64,000 bases of DNA from Croceivirga sp. (GCA_028284935.1 JANQQQ010000012.1:310001-374000); one strand, 5' to 3'; positions 50,775 through 59,273 are shown, numbered from the stretch's first letter. The notes: generated from the letters alone by a model not told the origin. Numbers and translations: made by a program.

Positions 50775-51941
50775 TCACTCATTTTGTGAAATAATACCTT
50801 TATGACCAGGATTCAACCAATCGTCCATCTTATCGTACAATAATTGGTAAGCCGTCCGTTCCGTAAGATGGAACCGGGCGTTGATGGTCATGCCCTTTCC
50901 CAAATTGCCGGCATGCCCATTTTTTAGATACAGTGTTTTATTTGGTATGGAGGTTTGAACCCGATAAAAAGGTTGACCATCCATAAATTCAACATCATTG
51001 GAAATTGATGCTATTTTTCCGTATGCAAATCCCCATTGGTTATAATTAAAGGCATCTATCTGTAGCTTTACTTCCTTTTTTTGATCAATTAGGGCAATAT
51101 CCTTTGGGGAAATGTAGCATTCAGCGATAAGCTCATCATCAGGTGTAATTTCACCCAACACCTTTCCAGCCGTAATAAATCCCCCAACCTGAAGGCCTTC
51201 TTTGATTATGAGCCAACCGTCCATGGGGGCTTTAATTACATAGCCCGATTTTGTCCCCAACGCTTGTCTAGAACTGTTTTTTAATTCCTCCAAGTGGGTA
51301 TTCCTCTCGGTTAAATCGGCCTGCCAGGAGTTGATGCTTTGCTTTTTAAACTGATACAGGGCGTTCTCCGCCAGATGGTATTCCAATTTGATGTTATCAA
51401 ACTCTACCTTGGCGATTACCCCTTTTGAAAAGAGTTTTTCATTTCGATGGAAGTCTTCTTTGAGTTTCTTGATTTTAGTATGGTGCTCAGCTAAAACTGC
51501 ATGGTAACGTACCAACTCCTTCTGATAAGTTGCCGTTCTAATATCTTCAAAAACTGGCTGTTTACTGGAGATCAATAGGTTGAGATCCTCTGTCTCACGA
51601 ATCAATTTTTCAATCTTTCTTTGGTTAAGGTCCAACTGTTCATCAATTCCTACAGTCTCCAAGATTAGTAAGGTATCCCCCTCAAGGACCTTTTGTCCAT
51701 TGTTAAGATGTAGGTAGCCAATTTTCCCAGAGTTGATATTTACTAGTGGCAGTCGCTCGGTATTGGACTTAATAATACCCCTTGCAGCAGTATAAATGGG
51801 TATTGATATAATGTGCATACTTGCCAAACCCAGTCCAAGCACTATCAAAATGGATGCATAGATCAACTTACTTCGTACCGTGTTCTTTGGAATGAAGTAT
51901 TGGGTAGTGAATTCCAATATTTCTTTAGGAAAGATTTTCAT
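50775..51941 (-). CDS. HlyD-family membrane-fusion adaptor
   Basis: The 388-residue protein has one N-terminal membrane helix (about 27-48), a lipoyl/barrel-sandwich half (NSGKIGYLHLNNGQKVLEGDTLLILE), a long coiled coil (about 105-215) and a second beta domain (YVIKAPMDGWLIIKEGLQVGG). With the C39 ABC exporter it should span the periplasm and dock with a TolC-like outer-membrane channel encoded elsewhere. It is the first gene of the cluster; the region upstream is divergent from an XRE regulator. Confidence 0.93.
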   Translation of the reverse strand: MKIFPKEILEFTTQYFIPKNTVRSKLIYASILIVLGLGLASMHIISIPIYTAARGIIKSNTERLPLVNINSGKIGYLHLNNGQKVLEGDTLLILETVGIDEQLDLNQRKIEKLIRETEDLNLLISSKQPVFEDIRTATYQKELVRYHAVLAEHHTKIKKLKEDFHRNEKLFSKGVIAKVEFDNIKLEYHLAENALYQFKKQSINSWQADLTERNTHLEELKNSSRQALGTKSGYVIKAPMDGWLIIKEGLQVGGFITAGKVLGEITPDDELIAECYISPKDIALIDQKKEVKLQIDAFNYNQWGFAYGKIASISNDVEFMDGQPFYRVQTSIPNKTLYLKNGHAGNLGKGMTINARFHLTERTAYQLLYDKMDDWLNPGHKGIISQNE

Positions 51942-51962
51942 TGTAAATGCTATAAATCAAAT

Positions 51963-51978
51963 ATAGAATATTTTCTAT
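51963..51978. promoter_or_regulatory. Inverted repeat in the divergent HlyD/XRE intergenic region
   Basis: ATAGAA-TATT-TTCTAT forms a perfect 6-bp inverted repeat in an A/T-rich 150-bp gap. It may serve as an operator for the XRE protein or the export genes. It is short enough to arise by chance. Confidence 0.35.
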
Positions 51979-52058
51979 TATAAAGATTAATTTCTCTAAT
52001 AAAAACTCAAAAGTTCATAAATCCCATATTTTTTATGAAGGAAAACCCCAAAAAAGAG

Positions 52059-52066
52059 TATATTTG
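52059..52066 (+). promoter_or_regulatory. Bacteroidota-type -7 box before the XRE gene
   Basis: TATATTTG matches TAnnTTTG exactly and lies 28 bp before the ATG at 52095. It is downstream of the longer alternative start at 52035, which supports the shorter protein. Confidence 0.5.
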
Positions 52067-52094
52067 CTATGCTAGCCGTAAGAAAAAAACACAT

Positions 52095-52478
52095 ATGCTG
52101 AAAACAGTCGACCGACTCATCCAATTCATCGAATACGCAGGACTTAGTGCACGGCAATTTGATCTTTCCATAGGGACAAGTAATGGCTATACCTTACGAA
52201 TGAAGAAAAACCACGCCTCCATTGGAAGTGATGTGATTGAGACCATTATCAAGACCTATCCACAGCTTAATTTGATTTGGCTTATGACCGGGGAAGGGGA
52301 AATGCTTAACCCTGACAAAGAAGTCTTAAGAACAGGAAAACTGCCCCAAGCGCAATTGGAGGAAATAGAACGTATCGTAGAGGCTAAAATCAAAGAACGG
52401 CAGGAAAGGGAACTCAGGGAAATGTTGGCGGAAATTACCGAGGAAATTGCCAAAAGGAAAGATTTTGGCGGTCAGTGA
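52095..52478 (+). CDS. XRE-like DNA-binding protein (phage-repressor type N-terminus)
   Basis: The 127-residue protein has an XRE-type helix-turn-helix (about 3-72; IQFIEYAGLSARQFDLSIGTSNGYTLRMKKN, NLIWLMTGEGEML) and a charged coiled-coil tail (QLEEIERIVEAKIKERQERELREMLAEITEEIAKRK). The WLMTGEG sequence also occurs, as WLLYGQG, in the XRE gene at 60638. The shorter start is supported by a promoter box. It is divergent from the hlyD gene and may control it, or be a separate locus inserted with it. Confidence 0.8.
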   Translation: MLKTVDRLIQFIEYAGLSARQFDLSIGTSNGYTLRMKKNHASIGSDVIETIIKTYPQLNLIWLMTGEGEMLNPDKEVLRTGKLPQAQLEEIERIVEAKIKERQERELREMLAEITEEIAKRKDFGGQ

Positions 52479-52515
52479 TGTCCCTTTAGAATTTTGTTAC
52501 TAAACCGGGGAAACT

Positions 52516-53553
52516 TTAAATACGTTTAAGGTGATTTTCCAGTTCCTTTTTTAAATCGAGAAGTTCGGTAGGGTCAACGCTGGAATGATTGGATTTTAAG
52601 TGCTCAATTTTTTCTTTTATTTCCTTTATTCTGTGGCTTCTCTTATCGTATTTTTTTGATATGTGTCTCTCCATCCTATGCATCGTTTCATTATATAATG
52701 CCTGAAAATAATATTGATTCTTGGCATTTTTTGAAAGCATTGTAAGTATTAGTACCACCAAAGCAAAAAGTGGTAGTGCATTTAAAAATTCAAGTTCATC
52801 AAAAAAGGATTCATTGGGAGTCAACGTAATCCTGATTTGGTGGAAAGTGACTAAAATAGGGCTAAGGAGAGCATATCGCCACCAACGCTTTTCACTAAAA
52901 AACCACCATATAACTATTGACAAAAATGAAATTTTAAATCCTAACACCCAAAGAAATGACTCAATATCAGGAAAACCAAAGCTTCTCATAGTAAAAAATG
53001 GTAGTTCCAAAGTTTGTTTGTCTACAAAAATGGAAAAATTATGGCTAAGTAATAAGACTGCTACTACTCCGAAAATCAAATAGTTCAAAATCATTTTACG
53101 GTGTGAGAAAATTAATCTCTTGGTATTAAATCTGAATTTTAAGTCGTTCAAAAAGGGAGAGAAATAATAAATAATCATACTGACCAATAAAGCCGCAGAA
53201 TCTACCATTGTACTAGTTGTCAATTCCTTAATGACATATAGCCAGTAATCAAATAAATCAAAAGTATTTAGGAAGAATAAAATGCCTAAAAGAGATTTGG
53301 CCTTATTATTAGACGAACCATAAAAGAGCAAACAATAAATGGCAAAAACCAAACGCCTGAAAAAGTCCCAAAAAAATAACTGCTGTGTATGCCATGTATC
53401 ATTAAAGGTTAAACCAAAAAACTTGAAACTTGGGATGGAGGTATGAGGAAATAGTAAATGTAATAAAGGCAGAAAAGGTAGTGTAAACAGAACAAGAGCA
53501 AAGAGCACTTCCCTTCGATGTACCTCTTTTAGTTTTATCTTGCCCTTGTGCAT
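52516..53553 (-). CDS. Multi-pass membrane protein with C-terminal coiled coil
   Basis: The 345-residue protein has about seven membrane helices and a C-terminal charged coiled coil (about 285-345; RHISKKYDKRSHRIKEIKEKIEHLKSNHSS). A segment WWRYALLSPILVTFHQI...ELEFLNALPLFALVVLIL resembles KHWWYHILLIPIVMYAFQI...ENLLWLLPICVVLIPFV in the smaller protein at 54385-54942, so the two are probably related. The function is unknown. It is divergent from tsaE with only 17 bp between. Confidence 0.7.
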   Translation of the reverse strand: MHKGKIKLKEVHRREVLFALVLFTLPFLPLLHLLFPHTSIPSFKFFGLTFNDTWHTQQLFFWDFFRRLVFAIYCLLFYGSSNNKAKSLLGILFFLNTFDLFDYWLYVIKELTTSTMVDSAALLVSMIIYYFSPFLNDLKFRFNTKRLIFSHRKMILNYLIFGVVAVLLLSHNFSIFVDKQTLELPFFTMRSFGFPDIESFLWVLGFKISFLSIVIWWFFSEKRWWRYALLSPILVTFHQIRITLTPNESFFDELEFLNALPLFALVVLILTMLSKNAKNQYYFQALYNETMHRMERHISKKYDKRSHRIKEIKEKIEHLKSNHSSVDPTELLDLKKELENHLKRI

Positions 53554-53570
53554 ACCTAAATATAATAAAA

Positions 53571-53975
53571 TTGAAGAAAATTGACTACACCCTAAAGGAT
53601 ATTTTCGATATTTCTTTAGATTTAATAAAGGAACATCAAGTTTTCTGTTTGTACGGCCCTATGGGGGCGGGTAAAACGACTTTGATCAAGGCTATGCTCC
53701 AGCATCTTGGCGCCGTGGACCAAGGAAGTAGTCCTACGTTTGGCTTGGTCAATGAATACCATAATTCGGATGGGGAACTCGTAGCCTATCATTTTGATTT
53801 TTATCGAATCAATTCCTTGGAAGAGGCCTTGGATATAGGATTGGAGGACTATTTTGCAAGCGATGTCCCTATTTTTATCGAATGGCCGGAGAACATTGAA
53901 GCCCTGTTGCCAGAGGATTACCACTCCGTTTCCCTGTACTTTGTCGATGAAACTACCCGTCGTATCGAATATTAG
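53571..53975 (+). CDS. tsaE: tRNA threonylcarbamoyladenosine biosynthesis ATPase TsaE
   Basis: The 134-residue protein has a P-loop (GPMGAGKTTLIKAM), the switch-like FGLVNEYH and a DFYRINSLEEALDIGLEDYF motif, all typical of TsaE. It supports TsaB/TsaD in making t6A37 in ANN-decoding tRNAs. The only start compatible with family length is TTG at 53571. In many flavobacteria tsaE directly follows porX and precedes ald. Confidence 0.93.
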   Translation: MKKIDYTLKDIFDISLDLIKEHQVFCLYGPMGAGKTTLIKAMLQHLGAVDQGSSPTFGLVNEYHNSDGELVAYHFDFYRINSLEEALDIGLEDYFASDVPIFIEWPENIEALLPEDYHSVSLYFVDETTRRIEY

Positions 53976-54057
53976 GACTACAAATGCCTTCCTAACATTT
54001 CGTTTTCTATCTTCAATGTAAAGTTCCTTCAGCCGATAAAAAGGTTAAAATTTCAGA

Positions 54058-54086
54058 TGAAATGCAAAATACTTCGGTGAAATGCA
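54058..54086. promoter_or_regulatory. Direct repeat TGAAATGCA x2 with palindrome
   Basis: TGAAATGCA occurs at 54058-54066 and again at 54078-54086, 20 bp apart (two helical turns). The second copy is part of the palindrome AAATGCATTT. It is upstream of the small secreted protein's promoter box, where an activator could bind. Confidence 0.35.
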
Positions 54087-54107
54087 TTTTCATACGTTTT
54101 CTTTTCC

Positions 54108-54115
54108 TACATTTG
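54108..54115 (+). promoter_or_regulatory. Bacteroidota-type -7 box before the small secreted protein
   Basis: TACATTTG matches TAnnTTTG and ends 41 bp before the ATG at 54157. Confidence 0.5.
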
Positions 54116-54156
54116 TAGCTGAATGAATTCATTTATTAACCAAAAATTTTAGTACG

Positions 54157-54294
54157 ATGAACACTAAAAAACTAATTTTTGGTATTCTGGCTTGTTTAAC
54201 TTTGATGGCCGCCTCAGCTGCACCTTATGTAACTGCAGACGAAAATCAAGAACTTGGAGTTGACAAGAGAAAAGTGAAAATTCCTAGGAAATAA
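54157..54294 (+). CDS. Small secreted protein (45 residues)
   Basis: The gene encodes a signal peptide (MNTKKLIFGILACLTLMAASA, cleaved near residues 20-22) and a 24-residue mature part ending GVDKRKVKIPRK. Small exported proteins with a VDKxKIKIP-type end are present in the same position in other Flavobacteriaceae, so it is probably a real and conserved gene. It has its own -7 box and a strong terminator 24 bp after the stop. The role is unknown. Confidence 0.75.
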   Translation: MNTKKLIFGILACLTLMAASAAPYVTADENQELGVDKRKVKIPRK

Positions 54295-54318
54295 CAAGTC
54301 GGAATTCGAATCACAATG

Positions 54319-54348
54319 AAAAGGGCAATACTATATTGCCCTTTTTTT
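54319..54348 (+). terminator. Strong terminator after the small secreted protein
   Basis: AAAAGGGCAATA (54319-54330), loop CTA, TATTGCCCTTTT (54334-54345), then more T. The 12-bp perfect stem and T-run make it one of the best terminators in the window. It overlaps the apparent ATG at 54316 of the next ORF, showing that this ATG is not the true start. Confidence 0.92.
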
Positions 54349-54384
54349 CGTTATAGGCTATACCTATTGATAGCTTGCCAACTT

Positions 54385-54942
54385 ATGCGAAGGACTAAGA
54401 CCGAAAAAGGCCAGAAGGCAAAAAAGCGGATTCTAATAGAATCAACCGTTGTGTTTTGCATTATACTTGCACCCTTCCTTTTAAAAATTTATGAATTGTT
54501 TCCCAGCGATTCGCAGTTTACAACCGTTTTAGGGATTGAGATTGGTAGTAACAATTGGAACGACGTTTCAACCTATATGTGGTTTGTTTTTCAAAAGGTT
54601 GTTCCCTTGTATCTTATGTTTATTTGGTTTATGACCTGTAAGCATTGGTGGTATCATATCCTATTAATTCCCATTGTCATGTATGCCTTCCAAATTTTTG
54701 AGGATGTGTTTGACAATGATTATATAGTAGATACTGAAAACCTCCTTTGGCTTCTACCTATTTGTGTCGTCTTAATCCCATTCGTTTATTTTATCCGTTT
54801 AAAACTCTATGACAAGCATGTACATGGTATCGATCTTGAAGCCATGGACGAGGAATTACGCATTTTAAAGGAGAAAGAGGCCTTGCGTAAAGAGCGCCAA
54901 AAGCTAGAGCAACGCCAGACCACCCTTTCAAAAAAAATGTAA
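54385..54942 (+). CDS. Membrane protein of unknown function, between tsaE and ald
   Basis: With the ATG at 54385 (MRRTKTEKGQKAKKRIL) the protein has 185 residues; the longer ORF begins inside a terminator hairpin. It has three or four membrane helices (about 18-37, 62-82, 85-102 and 118-138) and a C-terminal charged coiled coil (EAMDEELRILKEKEALRKERQKLEQRQTTL). It resembles part of the membrane protein at 52516-53553. It is co-directional with ald and probably cotranscribed. Confidence 0.72.
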   Translation: MRRTKTEKGQKAKKRILIESTVVFCIILAPFLLKIYELFPSDSQFTTVLGIEIGSNNWNDVSTYMWFVFQKVVPLYLMFIWFMTCKHWWYHILLIPIVMYAFQIFEDVFDNDYIVDTENLLWLLPICVVLIPFVYFIRLKLYDKHVHGIDLEAMDEELRILKEKEALRKERQKLEQRQTTLSKKM

Positions 54943-54968
54943 CTTTGAGGTAAAGACCGCACAACTTA

Positions 54969-56168
54969 ATGGACCAACCGTCTTCACCGTTTAGCAAACA
55001 ACAACTTTTACCCCAAGAAGAGACCCTTGAAATCCTAAAGCAAAAAGGGGAACTTTTTATAGGCATTCCCAAGGAAAACCAATACCAAGAAAAACGGATT
55101 TGCCTCACTCCGGATGCCGTCAATGCCATTACCTCCAACGGACATCGGGTATTGATGGAGGCCGGTGCAGGGGAAGGCGCCAATTATTCCGATAAGGATT
55201 ATACCGAGGCGGGAGCTGAAATCTCCAAGGATACCAAAAAGGTATTTTCCTGCCCCCTAATACTAAAAGTGGAACCCCCTACCCTAGCGGAAATTGACAT
55301 GCTAAATCCCCAAGCCACCATTATTTCGGCCTTGCAGATAAAGACGCAATCCAAAAAGTATTTTGAACAACTCGCCAAAAAACGGATTACGGCCATTGCC
55401 TTTGAATATATTAGGGATGATGACGGAAAGTTTCCTGCCGTACGTTCTTTAAGCGAGATTGCAGGGATTTCTTCCATCCTCATTGCCTCTGAAATCATGG
55501 CGGTGACCAACAAGGGCAACGGTTTGATGTTTGGCAACATTAGCGGTGTTCCCCCGGTAGAAGTCGTTATCATCGGAGCGGGTACAGTCGGGGAGTTTGC
55601 CGCACGCTCTGCCTTGGGATTGGGGGCCAATATTAAGATATTCGACAATTCCATTACCAAGTTGCGCAATATCCAAACCAACTTGAACCAAACGGTGTAC
55701 ACCTCTACGCTTCAGCCCAAAAACTTAGTAAAGGCCTTAAAGCGATGCGATGTTGCCATTGGTGCTGTGCGAGGACAAGATCGTTCCCCCATAGTGGTGT
55801 CCACGACCATGGTGGAACACATGAAAAAAGGGGCCGTGATCATTGATGTGAGTATTGATATGGGTGGTTGTTTTGAAACTTCGGAAGTGACCGATCACGA
55901 TCGACCTACCGTTGAAAAATATGGGGTGATTCACTACGGGGTGCCCAACATCCCCTCCCGCTACCCAAGAACATCCACCATTTCCATAAGCAATATCTTT
56001 ACCCCCTACCTGCTAAAAATTGGGGAGGATGGTGGTCTGGAAAATTCCCTGCGTTTTGACAAAGGCCTTAGAAATGGACTCTATATGTACCATGGGATTT
56101 TGACCAACAAATCCGTCGGGGATTGGTTTGGACTGTCCTATAATGATATTAACTTTTTGATATTTTGA
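54969..56168 (+). CDS. ald: Alanine dehydrogenase
   Basis: The 399-residue protein has the alanine dehydrogenase/PNT N-terminal domain (about 25-160; PKENQYQEKRICLTPDAVNAI, ILKVEPPTLAEIDML) and an NAD-binding domain (about 165-340; VIIGAGTVGEFAARSALGLGANIKIFDN, VIDVSIDMGGCFETSE). It interconverts L-alanine and pyruvate. The next gene starts TTGA over its stop codon. Confidence 0.93.
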   Translation: MDQPSSPFSKQQLLPQEETLEILKQKGELFIGIPKENQYQEKRICLTPDAVNAITSNGHRVLMEAGAGEGANYSDKDYTEAGAEISKDTKKVFSCPLILKVEPPTLAEIDMLNPQATIISALQIKTQSKKYFEQLAKKRITAIAFEYIRDDDGKFPAVRSLSEIAGISSILIASEIMAVTNKGNGLMFGNISGVPPVEVVIIGAGTVGEFAARSALGLGANIKIFDNSITKLRNIQTNLNQTVYTSTLQPKNLVKALKRCDVAIGAVRGQDRSPIVVSTTMVEHMKKGAVIIDVSIDMGGCFETSEVTDHDRPTVEKYGVIHYGVPNIPSRYPRTSTISISNIFTPYLLKIGEDGGLENSLRFDKGLRNGLYMYHGILTNKSVGDWFGLSYNDINFLIF

Positions 56169-56533
56169 TCAATAGCGGATTTTTTAAGCGTTTGGGATGG
56201 TACTTGGTTGGCTTTTCCATTGGGTTGGTTTTTTTGGTATTTTTTGTGAAAAAGAAATCCGGAGAAACCGGCATTGAACTTTGCTACTTTCCCAATTGCC
56301 GGGTATTGAAGGATATTCGCTCCAAACCCATTTCCTATGCCAATGGTCTCGAAACCCGGTTTTCCAATGATTCCATCCTTTGGCATTCTTTTTTTAAGGA
56401 AGGAAACATTGATTTTGGTTCCAGCGATACCAAAAGCGAACCCTGTAAGACCTATCTTATTACCAATGATAAAAATAGGCGTATTTCCCTCAAAAATTGT
56501 CCTGATAAGGCGGTGGTAGAGTCTTTGGATTAG
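56165..56533 (+). CDS. Small membrane-anchored protein (DUF4258-like)
   Basis: The 122-residue protein has one N-terminal membrane helix (about 9-29; LGWYLVGFSIGLVFLVFFV) and a short soluble part with CYFPNCRVLKDIRSKPISY. Proteins of this form occur next to ald and proline dehydrogenase in other flavobacteria and are annotated as DUF4258. Its start is TTG, overlapping the ald stop. It is convergent with the proline dehydrogenase gene with 2 bp between stops. Confidence 0.75.
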   Translation: MINSGFFKRLGWYLVGFSIGLVFLVFFVKKKSGETGIELCYFPNCRVLKDIRSKPISYANGLETRFSNDSILWHSFFKEGNIDFGSSDTKSEPCKTYLITNDKNRRISLKNCPDKAVVESLD

Positions 56534-56535
56534 AC

Positions 56536-57702
56536 CTAAACCTTTCTTCTTGCCTTTTCCTTTTTCAACAATTCCAACTCCCTGGATGTTTGTCCCGCAA
56601 CCGATGTATTTTCCTCCGCTCTGCGTATGAGATAGGGCATTACATCACGAACCGGTCCATAGGGAAGGTACTTGGCAACGTTGTACCCTTTCCGCGCCAT
56701 GTTAAAACTAATATGGTCGCTCATTCCAAACAATTGTCCAAACCAAAGACGGTTGTCATTGTGGGCCATTCCTTTCGCATCAATTAATTCCATAAACTTG
56801 TAGGAACTCTCCTCGTTATGGGTTCCGGCAAAAATGGAGAAGGTATCCATATGGGCTGCCATATAAACAATCGCCTCATCAAAGTTTCTATCCGTAGCCA
56901 GTTTAGAGGCACAAATAGGGCTTTGATACCCCATTTCCTCCGCTCGGGTATTCTCTTTCTCCATATAAGCCCCCCTAACGGCTTTTATTCCCACCTTAAA
57001 GCCCTCCTTCTTTCCAGTCTTGTGCAACTCCTTAAGAAAATCCAATCGGTCCCAGCGGTACAGTTGGGCGGTATTGAAGACAACGGCCCGTTCTTTGTTG
57101 TATCTTCTCATCATCTGCAGAGCAAGTTCATCAGCCGCATCCTGGATCCAGCTTTCCTCGGCATCGATCAGTAGGGAAACGTCCAGATCAAAGGCCTTTT
57201 TGCAGGCAGTATCATATCGGTTTACGATCCTATCCCATTCGGCTTTTTCATCTGCATCAAGTGCTGCGCCGCTACTTTTCTTTTCCAAAAGCCCGAAGCG
57301 ACCAAAAGCCGTGGGTTTAAAAACCGCAAAGGGAATGGCGTCTTTTTCCTTTACAAAATCCAACACCCTTAAAATATTTTCAAGGGCCCCATCCAACCGA
57401 TTCTCCATTTGCTGCCCCTCCACGCTATAGTCCAATATAGAACACACCCCCTTTTGGAACATCTTATCAATAATAGGTAAGCAGTCCTCCTCATTGACCC
57501 CACCACAGAAATGGTCGAAGACCGTTGCCCTAATCAAACCCTCCACGGGCAAACGGGCATTTATGGCAAAATTGGTTACCGCGGTTCCAATCCTGACCAA
57601 AGGTTCATTGGATATTAATTTGAAGAGAAAATAAGCGCGCTCCAGTTCAGAATCACTTTTTAATGCAAAAGCCGTTGCAGTATCCTCAAAGATTTGTTTC
57701 AT
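56536..57702 (-). CDS. Proline dehydrogenase
   Basis: With the ATG at 57702 (MKQIFEDTATAFALKSD) the protein has 388 residues. It shows the FAD/TIM-barrel core: PVEGLIRATVFDHFCGGVNEED, KVGIKAVRGAYMEKE, IFAGTHNEESSYKF and RLWFGQLFGMSDHISFNMARKG, then a C-terminal YLIRRAEEN. It oxidises proline to pyrroline-5-carboxylate. It is the stand-alone PRODH of Bacteroidota (PutA domain is not fused). Confidence 0.93.
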   Translation of the reverse strand: MKQIFEDTATAFALKSDSELERAYFLFKLISNEPLVRIGTAVTNFAINARLPVEGLIRATVFDHFCGGVNEEDCLPIIDKMFQKGVCSILDYSVEGQQMENRLDGALENILRVLDFVKEKDAIPFAVFKPTAFGRFGLLEKKSSGAALDADEKAEWDRIVNRYDTACKKAFDLDVSLLIDAEESWIQDAADELALQMMRRYNKERAVVFNTAQLYRWDRLDFLKELHKTGKKEGFKVGIKAVRGAYMEKENTRAEEMGYQSPICASKLATDRNFDEAIVYMAAHMDTFSIFAGTHNEESSYKFMELIDAKGMAHNDNRLWFGQLFGMSDHISFNMARKGYNVAKYLPYGPVRDVMPYLIRRAEENTSVAGQTSRELELLKKEKARRKV

Positions 57703-57793
57703 ATTTAGCAAATTCTCAGCCGGACAAAGATAAGCAGGCGACAAATATTCTTTTTATCAATTTATAGCTTTCTTTGATCTATATTAGAAATGT

Positions 57794-58855
57794 ATGGAAC
57801 CTGTGCGTGACACTACACATGAAATTCATTTTGGAGAAGTGGCCATGGCCGTTTTGAACCAACGGCTGGACCAAAAGCACTATTCAAAAGTCTTTGTCTT
57901 GGTAGACGAGAACACTAACATCCACTGCCTTCCCCACTTTAAAACCCTGTGCCAGTGCCCATTTGATGAAATTATATCGATTAAGGCCGGAGAGGTGCAT
58001 AAGACGATTGATACCTGCACCCAGGTTTGGAGACAATTATCGCAGATAGGTGGCGATCGTAAAAGTTTGCTGATCAATCTTGGAGGGGGTGTTGTCACGG
58101 ATTTAGGTGGATTTGTAGCCGCAACTTTTAAAAGGGGGATTGATTTTATTAATGTTCCCACAACCCTTTTGGCTATGGTGGATGCCTCGGTAGGCGGCAA
58201 GACCGGTGTGGATTTAGGAAGTTTAAAAAATCAGGTAGGGGTTATCGCACAACCGGAGATCGTTCTAATTTTTCCTGAGTTTTTACAAACCTTGGAGCAA
58301 CGACAGTTAAAAAGCGGGTTTGCGGAAATGTTGAAACACGGATTGATCATGGATCAAAACTATTGGAACCACCTCTGTACTTCGCCAGACAACAGCTACC
58401 AACAACATAACATACAGGCTTCCATTAAAATCAAGGGTGAGATTGTTGCCCAAGACCCAACGGAAAAAAGCATTCGGAAAAAATTGAATTTTGGACACAC
58501 CCTAGGGCATGCCATTGAATCCTATTTTTTGGAAGCCACCGATCGTGATGTCCTCCTACATGGAGAGGCCATCGCCATTGGAATGGTCCTTGAAAGTTAC
58601 CTTTCGCACAAATTAACAGGTCTATCCAAGATTGAACTGGACGAGATTAAGCGAAATTTTAGCATCCATTTTGAACCTGTAAAGTTTTCCAGGCGGGAAA
58701 TTGAGACGATTTTGGAATTGTTGAAACACGACAAAAAAAATGAACACGGAAATATCAACTTCGTGCTTTTGAGCAGTATCGGAAACGCTGTGATTGATAT
58801 CAAAGTTTCTCCCGAATTTTTGAAGGAATCTTTCCTTTACTACATGGAACGGTAG
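57794..58855 (+). CDS. aroB: 3-dehydroquinate synthase
   Basis: The 353-residue protein has the NAD and DAHP site: GEVHKTIDTCTQVWRQL, GGGVVTDLGGFVAATFKRGIDFINVPTTLLAMVDASVGGKTGVD, GFAEMLKHG (metal ligand Glu), and FGHTLGHAIES with zinc His, then HGEAIAIGMV. The second step of the shikimate pathway. It is a stand-alone gene divergent from the proline dehydrogenase. Confidence 0.96.
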   Translation: MEPVRDTTHEIHFGEVAMAVLNQRLDQKHYSKVFVLVDENTNIHCLPHFKTLCQCPFDEIISIKAGEVHKTIDTCTQVWRQLSQIGGDRKSLLINLGGGVVTDLGGFVAATFKRGIDFINVPTTLLAMVDASVGGKTGVDLGSLKNQVGVIAQPEIVLIFPEFLQTLEQRQLKSGFAEMLKHGLIMDQNYWNHLCTSPDNSYQQHNIQASIKIKGEIVAQDPTEKSIRKKLNFGHTLGHAIESYFLEATDRDVLLHGEAIAIGMVLESYLSHKLTGLSKIELDEIKRNFSIHFEPVKFSRREIETILELLKHDKKNEHGNINFVLLSSIGNAVIDIKVSPEFLKESFLYYMER

Positions 58856-58952
58856 CTTCATATACTAAAATTTGGTATTGACAACTCTTGATGGCTTCGA
58901 CATCAAACTTTTTATAGTTTTAGTTGAGGTATCTAACCAAAACAAACCTACT

Positions 58953-59273
58953 ATGAGAAGAGTCATTATAGATTACAAAAGGCTTGACCATAAAATCGCT
59001 TCTCTTTTGATCGACCTTTATCCCCATGGCTATGGTGATGATGACATCATCATACTAAAGAAACCCAATGGTGAATTAATTGAAGCCGTGGAGGTACGGA
59101 CGGATGATACCATATTTTTGGTGAAAATCAGTCAGAGTTTATCCAATTTCATATCCAACTTCGACGAGAATATGGAAAAGGAGCTAGAGAACGGTTCCGA
59201 ATCAAAAGAAGCTGCCGATGTTCACTCTGAATTGGAGTCCGGTCATCCTCTTGAAGCCGATGACAGCGAATAA
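58953..59273 (+). CDS. Hypothetical protein, acidic C-terminus
   Basis: With the ATG at 58953 (MRRVIIDYKRLDHKIASLL) the protein has 106 residues. The first part, about 70 residues, is a compact alpha/beta segment (DLYPHGYGDDDIIILKKPNGELIEAVEVRTDDTIFLVKIS) and the C-terminus is a long acidic tail (EKELENGSESKEAADVHSELE). Similar small proteins follow aroB in Bacteroidota. The function is unknown. Confidence 0.72.
   Translation: MRRVIIDYKRLDHKIASLLIDLYPHGYGDDDIIILKKPNGELIEAVEVRTDDTIFLVKISQSLSNFISNFDENMEKELENGSESKEAADVHSELESGHPLEADDSE

Noticed and set aside
54316-54384. Extended start of the membrane protein gene at 54316
   Set aside because: The ATG and the first codons lie in a 12-bp terminator hairpin with T-run, so this stretch is a terminator rather than the coding start; ATG 54385 is preferred.
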